Assembly (NCBI RefSeq): GCF_003290445.1
Contig: NZ_CP021781.1
Location: forward strand, 868,001-932,000
Length of the DNA: 64,000 nt
From: Francisella adeliensis
GTDB lineage: Bacteria; Pseudomonadota; Gammaproteobacteria; Francisellales; Francisellaceae
Reading direction: 5' to 3'
Below the pieces are notes generated by a model that worked only from the letters and a program-made list of their open reading frames with translations, made no database searches and was not told the origin of the DNA. Of the stretch, positions 26,118 through 35,753 are shown piece by piece (the stretch's first letter is position 1; each line of letters starts with the position of its first letter). The translations under genes were made by a program, and so were the position numbers.

Positions 26118-27133
26118 GTAAAAAAGTATTAGTAACAGGTGGTGTAGGTTATATAGGTAGCCATACAGTAGTTGAGTTGTTAGCTCGTGACTATGAAGTT
26201 GTAGTGGTTGATGATTTATCAAACAGTAAAGAATCTGTGATAGATAGAGTCAAAGAGATTTCGGGTAAAGATTTTGATTTTTACAAACTAAATATACTAG
26301 ATAAAGACTTATTAAAGAAAGTATTCCAAGAGCATAAAATTGATTCAGTAATTCATTTTGCAGGCTTTAAAGCAGTTGGTGAAAGTGTCGAGAAACCACT
26401 AGAGTATTATTATAACAATATTGTAACTACTCTAAACTTACTTGATGTGATGAAAAAGTATGACTGTAGAAACTTCGTGTTTAGCTCATCAGCAACTGTA
26501 TATGGTATGACTAATAAACCTCCATTTGTTGAAACTATGCCACTTAGCACTACTAATCCGTATGGTGCAACTAAGCTGATGTGCGAAGATATTCTGAGAG
26601 ATTTTCAGCATGCAAATCAAAAGTTTAATATAACTTGCTTGAGGTACTTTAACCCAGTAGGTGCTCATAAAAATGGTCTGATTGGCGAAGACCCTCAAGG
26701 AATACCAAACAACCTTATGCCATATATCGGTCAAGTAGGTTCTGGTAAGCTTAAAGAACTTAAAATCTTTGGTGGAGACTATGATACTCATGATGGTACG
26801 GGTGTGAGAGATTATATCCATGTGGTAGATTTAGCGATAGGGCATATATTAGCTTTAGAAGGTATTGCAGGAGATACACCAGCATGGCGAGCATATAACA
26901 TAGGCTCAGGTGAAGGCTATAGTGTACTTGACTTAGTCAAAGCTTATGAAAAAGCATTAGGTAAAAATATACCCTACCAAATAGTAGACAGAAGAGCAGG
27001 TGATATAGCTGCTGGATTTGCTAATGCTTCAAAAGCAAAAACAGAACTAGGCTTTGAAACAAAGAAATCTGTAGATGATATATGTGAAGATATTGTTAGG
27101 TGGGAAAATTACGCGAGAGAGAATGATTTATGA
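26114..27133 (+). CDS. galE: UDP-glucose 4-epimerase
   Basis: Extended SDR that interconverts UDP-Glc and UDP-Gal, or the N-acetyl forms. The 339-aa protein has VLVTGGVGYIGSHTVVELL for NAD binding, FSSSATVYGM with the catalytic Ser, and TNPYGATKLMCEDIL with Tyr and Lys. GTGVRDYIHVVDLA is present, as is usual in GalE. The start overlaps the upstream sugar-transferase gene. It supplies the galacto-configured sugar for this locus. Confidence 0.94.
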   Translation: MSKKVLVTGGVGYIGSHTVVELLARDYEVVVVDDLSNSKESVIDRVKEISGKDFDFYKLNILDKDLLKKVFQEHKIDSVIHFAGFKAVGESVEKPLEYYYNNIVTTLNLLDVMKKYDCRNFVFSSSATVYGMTNKPPFVETMPLSTTNPYGATKLMCEDILRDFQHANQKFNITCLRYFNPVGAHKNGLIGEDPQGIPNNLMPYIGQVGSGKLKELKIFGGDYDTHDGTGVRDYIHVVDLAIGHILALEGIAGDTPAWRAYNIGSGEGYSVLDLVKAYEKALGKNIPYQIVDRRAGDIAAGFANASKAKTELGFETKKSVDDICEDIVRWENYARENDL

Positions 27134-27233
27134 AAACTCTCTATAGATTAAATAATTATTATAAGCTTTCAACTTTGCTTTTAAGTTTTAGCTATAAGCT
27201 CGTAAAAAGTTAAAAGAGGCTCTTGTTTTAACT

Positions 27234-28931
27234 ATGTTAGAAGTTTTAAAGTTATTTACTGCTGTTTTAGATACTAAACAAAAAAAACGCTTTATAGTAT
27301 ATGTAGTGCTATTATTTATCGGTTCTATATCTTCTATATTTGGCATAGGTGCAGTTATACCTTTTATATCTGTACTTTTACAGCCTGAAAAAATCACGGA
27401 GTACTCTTTATTTCAGGGCTACAGTTATCACCAGATGGTTTTATTTTTAGCTATGATTTTAGTACTAGCTTTTTGGCTTAAAAATACAATAGCTGCTGGG
27501 CTTCTATTATATCAAACTAAATTTTTAAACGGTTTAACAGCAAGTATACAGAGTAAGCTTTTTAAAAAATATATATCTATGGATTATGAATACCATCTTG
27601 GTAGAAGTACACCAGCGTTAATTCGTAATATAAATACAGAAACCTCGCAGGTCTCTGGTGGGATTATAAATCCATTAGGAGCATTAATTACGGATTTATT
27701 CTCGACTTTTTTTATTGTGGCAGTATTGCTTTATTTAAATGTACTTTTTAGTAGTGTGATTATCTTATCATTAGGCATTTTTGTACTAACCTTTATGTCA
27801 TTTATCCGTAAAAAGTCAGCGGAACAAGGTAAGGTTCGCTCAGCTGTTTGGGCTAGTATGACAAAATCAACTTTAAATGGTTTGAGTGGTATAAAAGAGG
27901 TGAAACTTTATCAGCGAGAAGATTATTTCACAAATAACTTTGATGATAAATCTCAGCAACTAAAAAAAGCTACTATTTTTAGTAACTTCTATCAACAAAT
28001 ACCTAAAATGTTTATAGAAGCTATAGCTATATCTGTGGTGTTTATTATGCTTGTAGTTTTTATATACTCTGGTGTTTCAGCTGTTGATTTGTTTGTACTC
28101 TTATCCGTATTTGGTGTTGCATCAGCACAGTTACTACCTGCGTTAAATAGAATAATGTCATCATTAACTAATATAAAGTACTCAAAGCAGGCGTTAGTCA
28201 CAATCCATAAAGAGCTTTGTGGTGACAATGATATAGTAAATAATAGCTCTAAACTAAATGAGATAAACGAACCAATATTTAATAAGCAGATAAAGCTAGA
28301 AAATATTAGCTATAGCTACCCAGATGGTACACAAGCTTTAAAAGATATTTCAATAAATATACAAAAAGGCAAAAAAACTGCTCTTATAGGGCCATCAGGG
28401 TCTGGTAAAAGCACCTTGGTTGATTTGCTTTTAGGGTTTTATATCCCACAACGAGGAGGTATTTATATAGATAGTGACAAAGTAGACAGTGTTAAAACTT
28501 TACAAAAGCTATTTGCATATATCCCACAGCAGATAATTCTTTATGATTGTTCTATAAGAGAAAATATTGCCTTTGCAATGAATCAAAAGAATATTGATGA
28601 TGCTAGAATATGGAAGTGCTTAGAAATGGCTAAGCTTAAAGAGTTTGTCAAGGGTTTACCAAAGAGCATAGATAGTTTTGTTGGTGAAAACGGTATAAGA
28701 CTATCCGGTGGTCAAAGACAAAGACTGGGTATAGCTAGGGCGTTGTACCAGAACCCGCAAATATTAGTGATGGATGAGGCAACATCTGCTTTAGACAATG
28801 AGACAGAAAAAGAAGTCACAAATGTGATAAAAGAATTAAAAAATATAACTATCGTAACTATTGCTCATAGGCTTAGTACTATTGAGGGGTATGATAAGGT
28901 TTATAGTTTAGATAAAGGGATTCTAAAATGA
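27234..28931 (+). CDS. ABC exporter / lipid-linked oligosaccharide flippase-like
   Basis: 565-aa half transporter with fused membrane and ATPase domains. About six TM helices lie in residues 15-300, then the nucleotide-binding domain: Walker A GPSGSGKSTL near 385-394, signature LSGGQRQRLGIARAL near 488, Walker B ILVMDEATSALD near 509, and the switch His in IAHRLST. Together with a polyprenyl transferase and no visible Wzx/Wzy, it resembles PglK/Wzk flippases of lipid-linked glycans. It starts about 100 nt after galE and overlaps the aminotransferase gene by 4 nt. Confidence 0.88.
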   Translation: MLEVLKLFTAVLDTKQKKRFIVYVVLLFIGSISSIFGIGAVIPFISVLLQPEKITEYSLFQGYSYHQMVLFLAMILVLAFWLKNTIAAGLLLYQTKFLNGLTASIQSKLFKKYISMDYEYHLGRSTPALIRNINTETSQVSGGIINPLGALITDLFSTFFIVAVLLYLNVLFSSVIILSLGIFVLTFMSFIRKKSAEQGKVRSAVWASMTKSTLNGLSGIKEVKLYQREDYFTNNFDDKSQQLKKATIFSNFYQQIPKMFIEAIAISVVFIMLVVFIYSGVSAVDLFVLLSVFGVASAQLLPALNRIMSSLTNIKYSKQALVTIHKELCGDNDIVNNSSKLNEINEPIFNKQIKLENISYSYPDGTQALKDISINIQKGKKTALIGPSGSGKSTLVDLLLGFYIPQRGGIYIDSDKVDSVKTLQKLFAYIPQQIILYDCSIRENIAFAMNQKNIDDARIWKCLEMAKLKEFVKGLPKSIDSFVGENGIRLSGGQRQRLGIARALYQNPQILVMDEATSALDNETEKEVTNVIKELKNITIVTIAHRLSTIEGYDKVYSLDKGILK

Positions 28932-30001
28932 TAAATGTAACAAAAACATATCTACCCAATAAAGAAAAATATAAAAGTTATATTGATGAGATATATCAAA
29001 ATGGTTGGATAACTAATAATGGACCATTAGTTAGAAAACTTGAAAAAAGGCTTGAAGATTATTTGGGTGTAAAAAATGTTGTATTAGTTTCTAATGGAAC
29101 AACAGCTCTTGAAATTGCATATAGAACTTTAGATTTGAAAGGCTTTGCTGCAACTACTCCATTTTCATTTGTTGCTACTACTAGCTCGTTAGTCACAAAC
29201 AATATATTGCCAATATATGCAGATATAGACCCTAATACATTTAATATTGATGCTGAGAATATAGAAAAAGCGATTACAAAGAATACTAATGCAATTGTAG
29301 CAACTCATGTTTTTGGTAATCCTTGTGATGTTGAAGCTATACAAAAGATAGCAGATGAAAAAAAATTAAAAGTTGTATATGATGCAGCTCATGCTTTTGA
29401 TGTTGAATATAAAGAGCAAAGTATACTTAATTATGGAAATATAAGTACACTAAGTTTTCATGCGACAAAATTGTTTCATTGCATAGAAGGTGGTGCATTG
29501 ATAATTAATGATGATGAGCTCGTGCAAAAAGCTAGGTACTTAATAAATTTTGGCTTTGAAAATGCTGAATCTATCCCTCATTTAGGTACAAATGCTAAGA
29601 TGAATGAGTTTGAAGCTGCTATGGGCTTATGTGTACTTGATGATATAGAGAGCATCCATAAATCTAGAAAGGAAGTAGCTCAGAGGTATAAAGCAGAGTT
29701 AGATGGATTGGTTCAATTTCAAGAGTTTAATTCTAATGCTATAGAGAATTATAGTTATTTTCCTATAGTTTTTAAAGATGAAGAAGAGTTACTAAGGGTA
29801 CAGAAAGCTTTAAATGAGGAGAGTATTTATCCAAGGAGATATTTTTATCCTTCCTTAGATACTTTAGACTATATAGAACCAAAGCAATATATGCCCATCT
29901 CAAGAGATATATCAAAAAGGATAATGTGTCTGCCTATTTATGCCGAGTTGGATAAGAGTGTTCAAAATAAGATAATTAAAATCATAAAGAGCCAATTGTG
30001 A
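28928..30001 (+). CDS. DegT/DnrJ/EryC1/StrS-family sugar aminotransferase
   Basis: PLP enzyme that aminates a keto sugar nucleotide using an amino acid donor. The 357-aa protein shows NGWITNNGPLVRKLEKRLED, NVVLVSNGTTALEIAYRTL and ATTPFSFVATTSSLV. The PLP lysine is in LSFHATKLFHCIEGG near residue 181. No sugar 4,6-dehydratase is encoded in the window, so the keto-sugar must come from elsewhere. It overlaps the ATP-grasp gene by 4 nt (GTGA). Confidence 0.9.
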   Translation: MINVTKTYLPNKEKYKSYIDEIYQNGWITNNGPLVRKLEKRLEDYLGVKNVVLVSNGTTALEIAYRTLDLKGFAATTPFSFVATTSSLVTNNILPIYADIDPNTFNIDAENIEKAITKNTNAIVATHVFGNPCDVEAIQKIADEKKLKVVYDAAHAFDVEYKEQSILNYGNISTLSFHATKLFHCIEGGALIINDDELVQKARYLINFGFENAESIPHLGTNAKMNEFEAAMGLCVLDDIESIHKSRKEVAQRYKAELDGLVQFQEFNSNAIENYSYFPIVFKDEEELLRVQKALNEESIYPRRYFYPSLDTLDYIEPKQYMPISRDISKRIMCLPIYAELDKSVQNKIIKIIKSQL

Positions 30002-31293
30002 AAAAATATAATATTCTAGTATTTCCTGCAGGTACTGAGATAGCTAATGAAATTATAAACTCATTAAAGAATCATAAGTATTTTGATCTTGTATTTGCAT
30101 CAAGTGAAAGTAATGCTTATTGCAACTTTAGAAATAAAGAGGTTAATAGCCTGTCTTATGTAAGTGATAAATCGTTTTTAGATGATTTAAGAGATTTAAT
30201 TTCAAGAAGGAATATAGATTTTATTATTCCTGCTCATGATGATGTAGCATATAAATTAAGTCAAATTGATAACATCATAGATGCTCAGATAATTGGACAA
30301 TCTAAAAGAGTTAATGATGTGGTGAGATTTAAAGATGTTACTTATAACTACTTTTCAAATATTCTGCCAATAGCAAAACTCTATGATGGAGAAATTTCAT
30401 TAGATGATTTCCCAATATTTGTTAAACCCAAGAGGGGGCAGGGTTCACAAAATTCGCAAAAAATCAGCTCCTTTGAAGAGTATCGGTCATTTTTTCTGAA
30501 TAAAATAGAGGAAGAGTTTGTATTGATGGAATACTTAACTGGTACAGAATTCACAGTTGACTGTTTTTCTGATAAGTCTAAGGTACTTTATTATGGAGCA
30601 AGAACTAGAGAAAAAACTTCAAGAGGAATTGCTACTCAGTCAACCTTTATATCTTGTGATCAGCTAAACCAACAGTTTAGAAAATATGCAGAACTTATTA
30701 GTGAGTCTTTAAATTTGGAAGGTATTTGGTTTTATCAAATGAAGCTTGATAAAAATAAAGAACTAAAACTTTTAGAAATTGGGGCAAGAGTATCAGGAAC
30801 TATGATGTTAAATCGTGCTAGAGGAATAAATTTTGTAGAACTTGCTCTTTATCAAAAACTTGGGTTTGGCGTTAACATAGCTCATAATAATATTGAGATT
30901 TCACTTGCAAGGGCATTAGTCCCTATTTATAAGAGTAGTATTAAATTTGAGAATTTATATGTTGATTTTGACGACACCCTTTTTCTTAACGAAAAAGATA
31001 TTAATACGGACCTTATAAAGCTTATTTTCCAAATTAAAAACGAGTGTAAAAAAGTATACTTAATAACTAAAAACTCTAAACGAAATCTTGCAAAAGCATT
31101 ACATAGGTTTGGTATTTTAAATATTTTTGATGAGATAATACATCTTCAAGATGATGATAAGAAAGTGAAGTATATGAAAGAGCATTCTATTTTGATTGAT
31201 GATTCTTTCGCAGAAAGAAAAGAGGTTATTGATAGAGGTTTATACGCAGTAGGTGTGGATTCTATATCTACTCTGTTCAGAGATAAGAATTAA
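29998..31293 (+). CDS. ATP-grasp ligase fused to a HAD-like domain
   Basis: 431-aa two-domain protein starting at GTG 29998. Residues 1-100 resemble the pre-ATP-grasp Rossmann region (NIDFIIPAHDDVAYKLS). Residues 105-300 are an ATP-grasp fold, with PIFVKPKRGQGSQNSQKISS, EEEFVLMEYLTGTEFTVDCF and LKLLEIGARVSGTMMLNR. The C-terminal third is HAD-like: YVDFDDTLFLNEK near 322-330, VYLITKNSKRN and ILIDDSFAERK. ATP-grasp enzymes of this class form amide-type bonds to carboxylates; the HAD part could remove a phosphate. The fusion suggests two consecutive steps on one substrate. Product unknown. Confidence 0.82.
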   Translation: MKKYNILVFPAGTEIANEIINSLKNHKYFDLVFASSESNAYCNFRNKEVNSLSYVSDKSFLDDLRDLISRRNIDFIIPAHDDVAYKLSQIDNIIDAQIIGQSKRVNDVVRFKDVTYNYFSNILPIAKLYDGEISLDDFPIFVKPKRGQGSQNSQKISSFEEYRSFFLNKIEEEFVLMEYLTGTEFTVDCFSDKSKVLYYGARTREKTSRGIATQSTFISCDQLNQQFRKYAELISESLNLEGIWFYQMKLDKNKELKLLEIGARVSGTMMLNRARGINFVELALYQKLGFGVNIAHNNIEISLARALVPIYKSSIKFENLYVDFDDTLFLNEKDINTDLIKLIFQIKNECKKVYLITKNSKRNLAKALHRFGILNIFDEIIHLQDDDKKVKYMKEHSILIDDSFAERKEVIDRGLYAVGVDSISTLFRDKN

Positions 31294-31321
31294 AAAACAA
31301 TAGGAATGCCGTTGAAGAATT

Positions 31322-32584
31322 ATGAAATATTCAATCATTATATTAATAAAAAAAATAGTTAGGAAAATACTAAGCATTTCTAAAAGAAAGTTATTAAAGG
31401 CTAGTAACCTATTTTTAGCAATCATTGATAAACAAGTGCTCAAGAAAGATAATTACTGGATCTTTCCTGTTTATTTTATAGGTGAGGGGCATTTGAGTGA
31501 TAATATGTTAGCTATTTTTGAAGCTGTTAAAAATGATCCAAAAATTAAGAAAATTATCTTAACAAAAAATATTCCTATTGATGTAACTGGTAAAAATATT
31601 AAGGTTTTACCTATGAGGTCACTTAGAGCTGTATATTATTTATTGTGCTCAAATCTCATTTTAGTTCAACACTCTGTATGGTTAGACTTGAAGCAATCAT
31701 ATTTTCAAATAAATAAACCTCTTAAAAGAAATATCATAAACCTTTGGCACGGTATTCCAATAAAACATATAGGTAGTCAAAATATTAATGACCCAATGCC
31801 ATGGCGTAAATATCCTAGAGTAGTTAATGAAATGGAGAGAACTTATATTATCACATCATCGGATACTGATCTTCAAAATATGGCATCTGCTTTTAATGAT
31901 ATTCCAAAAATGAATTTTTGGATTACCGGTTTGCCTAGAAATGATTTTTTACTTATGGCTGAGCAAAAATTACCTCAAATATTTAAGAATGAGATAAATC
32001 TTTTGAAAAAAATATTGGGAGGTAAAAAAATGATTATATATGCTCCAACATATCATGAAAAAAATGTTGGAGGTGAACATTATAGTTTTGCTCGAGATGA
32101 GTTAGATAAGTTAAATAATTTTTTAATGGTAAATGATATGATGTTGGGTGTTAGGTACCATCCATACTTACCTCCAGATAACTATTCTTATTTATTTGAT
32201 TATTCAAATATAACTGATATGTCATCAGAAATTATATCAGATATTCGAGTATTAATTCGAGATGCAGCTATAGTTATTACTGATTATTCAAGCTTATTTA
32301 TAGATGCTTGCTATATAAATAAAAAATGTATTAGTTTTGCTTATGATTTAAATCATTATAAGACGACACAAAGAGGTTTTTTTTATAGCCTTGAAGATGT
32401 TTTTCCTGGTCCGGTATGTAGAAGTTTTGAGGAGCTAATGATAAGTCTATCAAAAACTATTTCAGATTGTGATGAGTATAATCAATTAAATAAAACTAAA
32501 GAATTGTTTTTTAAATACATAGATTTAGATAATACCAATAGAGTTGTTAATAAAATAAAAATGGTTTGTCATATTAATAGTTAA
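31322..32584 (+). CDS. CDP-glycerol glycerophosphotransferase family (TagB/TagF-like)
   Basis: 420-aa protein with the Glyphos_transf signatures: NLWHGIPIKHIGSQN near residue 140, IIYAPTYHEKN, VRYHPYLPPDN, and TDYSSLFIDACYINKKCISF near 320-340. Family members transfer glycerol phosphate or ribitol phosphate from a CDP carrier, best known from teichoic acids of Gram-positives. The TagD-like cytidylyltransferase encoded two genes on could make the CDP donor. N-terminal basic residues may tether it to the membrane. Confidence 0.87.
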   Translation: MKYSIIILIKKIVRKILSISKRKLLKASNLFLAIIDKQVLKKDNYWIFPVYFIGEGHLSDNMLAIFEAVKNDPKIKKIILTKNIPIDVTGKNIKVLPMRSLRAVYYLLCSNLILVQHSVWLDLKQSYFQINKPLKRNIINLWHGIPIKHIGSQNINDPMPWRKYPRVVNEMERTYIITSSDTDLQNMASAFNDIPKMNFWITGLPRNDFLLMAEQKLPQIFKNEINLLKKILGGKKMIIYAPTYHEKNVGGEHYSFARDELDKLNNFLMVNDMMLGVRYHPYLPPDNYSYLFDYSNITDMSSEIISDIRVLIRDAAIVITDYSSLFIDACYINKKCISFAYDLNHYKTTQRGFFYSLEDVFPGPVCRSFEELMISLSKTISDCDEYNQLNKTKELFFKYIDLDNTNRVVNKIKMVCHINS

Positions 32585-32627
32585 ACTTTTATGATGGATA
32601 AAAAGTTAATTGAAAAAAGGGTAAAAC

Positions 32628-34151
32628 ATGTGTGGAATTTTATTTAGTAATAAAACTGGTTTATCAAAAGATAGATTTAAAAAATCGTTGAATAAGTTTT
32701 CTTATAGAGGTCCTAATAACAGTGAGATATTAAAAATAGATAATATATTGCTTGGTCACAATAGACTATCTATACACGATTTAAGTTCTAATGGAAATCA
32801 GCCTTTTTTTTCTCAAAGTGGTCGATTTGTAACTATTTTTAATGGTGAGATTTATAATTACAAGGAATTAGCTGAAAAGTATAGTATTTTTTTAAAAACA
32901 TCCTGTGACACAGAACTACTTGTAGAGCTATATGAGAAAATTGGAAAGTCTTTTTTATCTGAATTAAACGGGATGTTTGCTTTTATTATTTATGATCTGA
33001 ATAATGGTAAATATTTTGCTGCAAGAGATAGATTGGGTATAAAACCTTTATACTTTTGTAAAACAAATGATTACATATCTTATAGTTCAGAAGTTAATGG
33101 CCTAAAGTATTTGCATAATCTTAGTGATATAGATGACTGGGCTATTCGTCAGTATAAAAAAGTAAGAATGTTTTTTGGAGGACATACAATATATAAAGAT
33201 ATTAAAATGTTTCCTGCTGGTCACGTCGATGATAATGGATGCGTTGAAAAATATTGGAGTCTACCATATAAGGTAAATAAAAAACCTCCTTCTGATATTG
33301 AATTAAAATCATTAATACAATCAGCAATTGATTATAGAAGATCGTCAGACGTCCCTGTTGGTAGTTACCTAAGTGGAGGTCTTGATAGCTCAATAATAGC
33401 AACTTTAGCTAAAGAGCCGGATACATGGACAGTAGGGTTTGATGATGATAATGAGTTCTATTGGTCGGATATCGTTGCTAAAAAGATAAGGTCTAAGCAT
33501 ACAAAAGTAAATGTTGATTATGATGAGTTTATTGATACTGCAAAAGAAATGATTGAAATAAGACAAGAACCATTGTCTGTCCCAAATGAAGTCTTATTAT
33601 ATCTTATGACAAAACAGGTATCATCTAAAAACACTGTTGTTTTAAGTGGTGAGGGCGCTGATGAATTGTTCTTTGGATATGACCGGATATTTTCTTGGGC
33701 TATGTCTGTAGATAGTTTTTCTATAAGTGAATTTGATAAGTTATACTCTTATGGAAAACATGAAGATAATGAAGTATTAGAAAGCTTATTAAAGCCATAT
33801 ATTAAAGAAAATTATAAGGTTATAGATATAGTTAGTCATTTCTTTCAAGTTGGACATCTACATGGTTTATTAAGAAGGCTTGATAATAGTACAATGCTTT
33901 GTGGTGTTGAAGCAAGAGTCCCATTTGTAGACCATAGGTTAGTTGAATTAATGGCTGGTGTTTCTGGAGAGTATAAAATGTCTAATAATATAGTTAAAGC
34001 TCCATTAAAAAGAATTTACAAAGATTATTTGTCAGAAGAAATTGTGATTAGAAAAAAAATTGGTTTTCCAGTACCTCTTGATAGAATCTTTAATAGTAAT
34101 AGCCAGTATGGTGCCTGGCTTGATTTTAATTTAAAAAGTTTGGGGATTTAA
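32628..34151 (+). CDS. Asparagine synthase-type glutamine amidotransferase
   Basis: 507-aa AsnB-family enzyme. The N-terminal class II glutaminase begins MCGILFSNKTGLS with nucleophile C2. The synthetase domain has VGSYLSGGLDSSIIATLAK (PP-loop, near residue 249) and LSGEGADELFFGYDRIFSW. In polysaccharide loci such proteins usually amidate the carboxylate of a uronic acid rather than make asparagine; Francisella O-antigen loci carry a similar one. AAAAGGG precedes the ATG. It lies one base before the cytidylyltransferase gene. Confidence 0.9.
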   Translation: MCGILFSNKTGLSKDRFKKSLNKFSYRGPNNSEILKIDNILLGHNRLSIHDLSSNGNQPFFSQSGRFVTIFNGEIYNYKELAEKYSIFLKTSCDTELLVELYEKIGKSFLSELNGMFAFIIYDLNNGKYFAARDRLGIKPLYFCKTNDYISYSSEVNGLKYLHNLSDIDDWAIRQYKKVRMFFGGHTIYKDIKMFPAGHVDDNGCVEKYWSLPYKVNKKPPSDIELKSLIQSAIDYRRSSDVPVGSYLSGGLDSSIIATLAKEPDTWTVGFDDDNEFYWSDIVAKKIRSKHTKVNVDYDEFIDTAKEMIEIRQEPLSVPNEVLLYLMTKQVSSKNTVVLSGEGADELFFGYDRIFSWAMSVDSFSISEFDKLYSYGKHEDNEVLESLLKPYIKENYKVIDIVSHFFQVGHLHGLLRRLDNSTMLCGVEARVPFVDHRLVELMAGVSGEYKMSNNIVKAPLKRIYKDYLSEEIVIRKKIGFPVPLDRIFNSNSQYGAWLDFNLKSLGI

Positions 34152-34152
34152 T

Positions 34153-34569
34153 ATGATTATAGGATATACAACAGGTGTATTTGATCTGTTTCATGTTGGA
34201 CATGTAAATATGTTAAGGAATGCTAGAAGTTTATGCGATAAGTTAATTGTTGGTGTCACAACGGATGATTTAGTCTTGTACAAGGAAAAGAAATCAGTAA
34301 TCTCTTTTGAAGAGAGAATAGAAGTTGTAAGATCTTGTAGATATGTTGATGTTGCTGTTCCACAAGAGACAATGGATAAAATTGATGCTTTAAATCGTTA
34401 TAAATTTGACGTGATGTTTGTAGGAGATGATTGGTACAAAACAGATAAGTGGAAAGTTTTTGATAAGGAGCTAGGTGATAGAGGGATTAGAATAATATAT
34501 TACCCTTATACAAAAGGTACATCTTCTACATTAATTAATAACACATTAATGTCTTTAAGGAATGAGTAA
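34153..34569 (+). CDS. TagD-like glycerol-3-phosphate cytidylyltransferase
   Basis: 138-aa nucleotidyltransferase with the HxGH motif in TGVFDLFHVGHVNMLRNA and the C-terminal TKGTSSTLINNTL, corresponding to the RTxGISTT motif. DVMFVGDDWYKTDKW is the substrate loop of the GCT family. It would activate glycerol 3-P, or a similar polyol or amino-alcohol phosphate, as a CDP donor for the CDP-glycerol-type transferase two genes upstream. It is co-directional with the AsnB gene and nearly abuts it. Confidence 0.88.
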   Translation: MIIGYTTGVFDLFHVGHVNMLRNARSLCDKLIVGVTTDDLVLYKEKKSVISFEERIEVVRSCRYVDVAVPQETMDKIDALNRYKFDVMFVGDDWYKTDKWKVFDKELGDRGIRIIYYPYTKGTSSTLINNTLMSLRNE

Positions 34570-34766
34570 TTATTGAATAGCAAGAAAAGCCACGGATAGA
34601 GGCTTAATATAGTGGCAAATGAGCAATGTGGAAAAAATCATAGAAAAATTGAGAGTATAAGTAATCTTTCAAATATTTTCTTATCAATTGTATGACAGCT
34701 AGAAAATTTGGATATATAATGAATAAGGGGTTTAATAACTGTCACAAATTGTTAGGGTATATTGAA

Positions 34767-35753
34767 ATGACAGAAAAGAAAATTATTTCTAAATGGGTTG
34801 GAGACATAAATAAGCCGACTGTAAGTATTTGTTGCATAACATATAATCATGAACTTTATATAAAAGAAGCATTGGATAGTTTTTTAATGCAAGAAACAAA
34901 TTTTATTTTTGAAATACTTATAGATGATGATGCATCGTCAGATCAGACTAAAAATATAATAAAAGACTATAAAGAAAGATACCCAAAAATCATAAAACCT
35001 TTGTCGAGAAAGAATAATGTTGGTTCGATGACTAATTTTATAGAGAATATCAAGCGAGCGAAAGGAAAATATATCGCATTATGTGAAGGAGATGACTATT
35101 GGACTGATCCAAGGAAATTACAGGTACAAATTAATGAGATGCAAAAGTATCCAAAAGTTGGATTAAGTTTTCATCTATCTTCAGAAGTAGATGGTTTAGG
35201 TAATATTGTTAGCCCTAAGTTGCAGAATGGAAATAGAATTTACAGCTTCAGAGAGATAATTACAGGAGATTTTCACTTAGTTCAAACAAATACAATAGTG
35301 TTTAAAAAAGAAAAATTAGACAATTTAAATTATAAACTATTTTCTCAGAGTCCTGTTGGTGATGTGTGGATTAGAGCTTGTTCTTCAATGCCAAATGGAG
35401 CATTGTTCATAAATAAGGTTATGGGGTGTTACAGAGTTTTAAGTGCTGGGTCTTGGAGTGCTTCGATGAATAATGATGAAAGATTTATTGGGTATGCTGA
35501 GCGTATGATAAAGAGTATTAATGATTTTGATAAATATTGGGACTACAAATATCATAAGATTTTTTTTATTTATAAAAATAAATTTATTAATATAGTGATT
35601 AAAAGAAATATAAGCTTTGAATTAAAATTAGAATTTATAAATAAACATAAAAAAATGATGTCATTAAAGAACTGGTTACAGTGGAGGATTATATATAGTT
35701 ATCCCAGGATGGAATCTTTTTTGAAAGAATGTAAAAGGATTGCTAGGTGCTAA
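34767..35753 (+). CDS. Family 2 glycosyltransferase
   Basis: ATG 34767 gives a normal GT-A N-terminus (KPTVSICCITYNHELYIKEA) on a 328-aa protein; an earlier frame from 34692 adds 25 atypical residues. The motifs are ILIDDDASSDQTKN for the nucleotide sugar, CEGDDYWTDPRKL as the DxD-type acidic site, and KVMGCYR later. The C-terminal 70 residues are strongly basic and aromatic, fitting peripheral membrane attachment. The donor sugar is unknown. Confidence 0.85.
   Translation: MTEKKIISKWVGDINKPTVSICCITYNHELYIKEALDSFLMQETNFIFEILIDDDASSDQTKNIIKDYKERYPKIIKPLSRKNNVGSMTNFIENIKRAKGKYIALCEGDDYWTDPRKLQVQINEMQKYPKVGLSFHLSSEVDGLGNIVSPKLQNGNRIYSFREIITGDFHLVQTNTIVFKKEKLDNLNYKLFSQSPVGDVWIRACSSMPNGALFINKVMGCYRVLSAGSWSASMNNDERFIGYAERMIKSINDFDKYWDYKYHKIFFIYKNKFINIVIKRNISFELKLEFINKHKKMMSLKNWLQWRIIYSYPRMESFLKECKRIARC

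Noticed and set aside
34570-34766. Small gene between the cytidylyltransferase and GT2 genes, or a longer GT2 N-terminus from 34692
   Set aside because: The extra 25 residues do not fit the GT-A fold, and no separate frame is supported.
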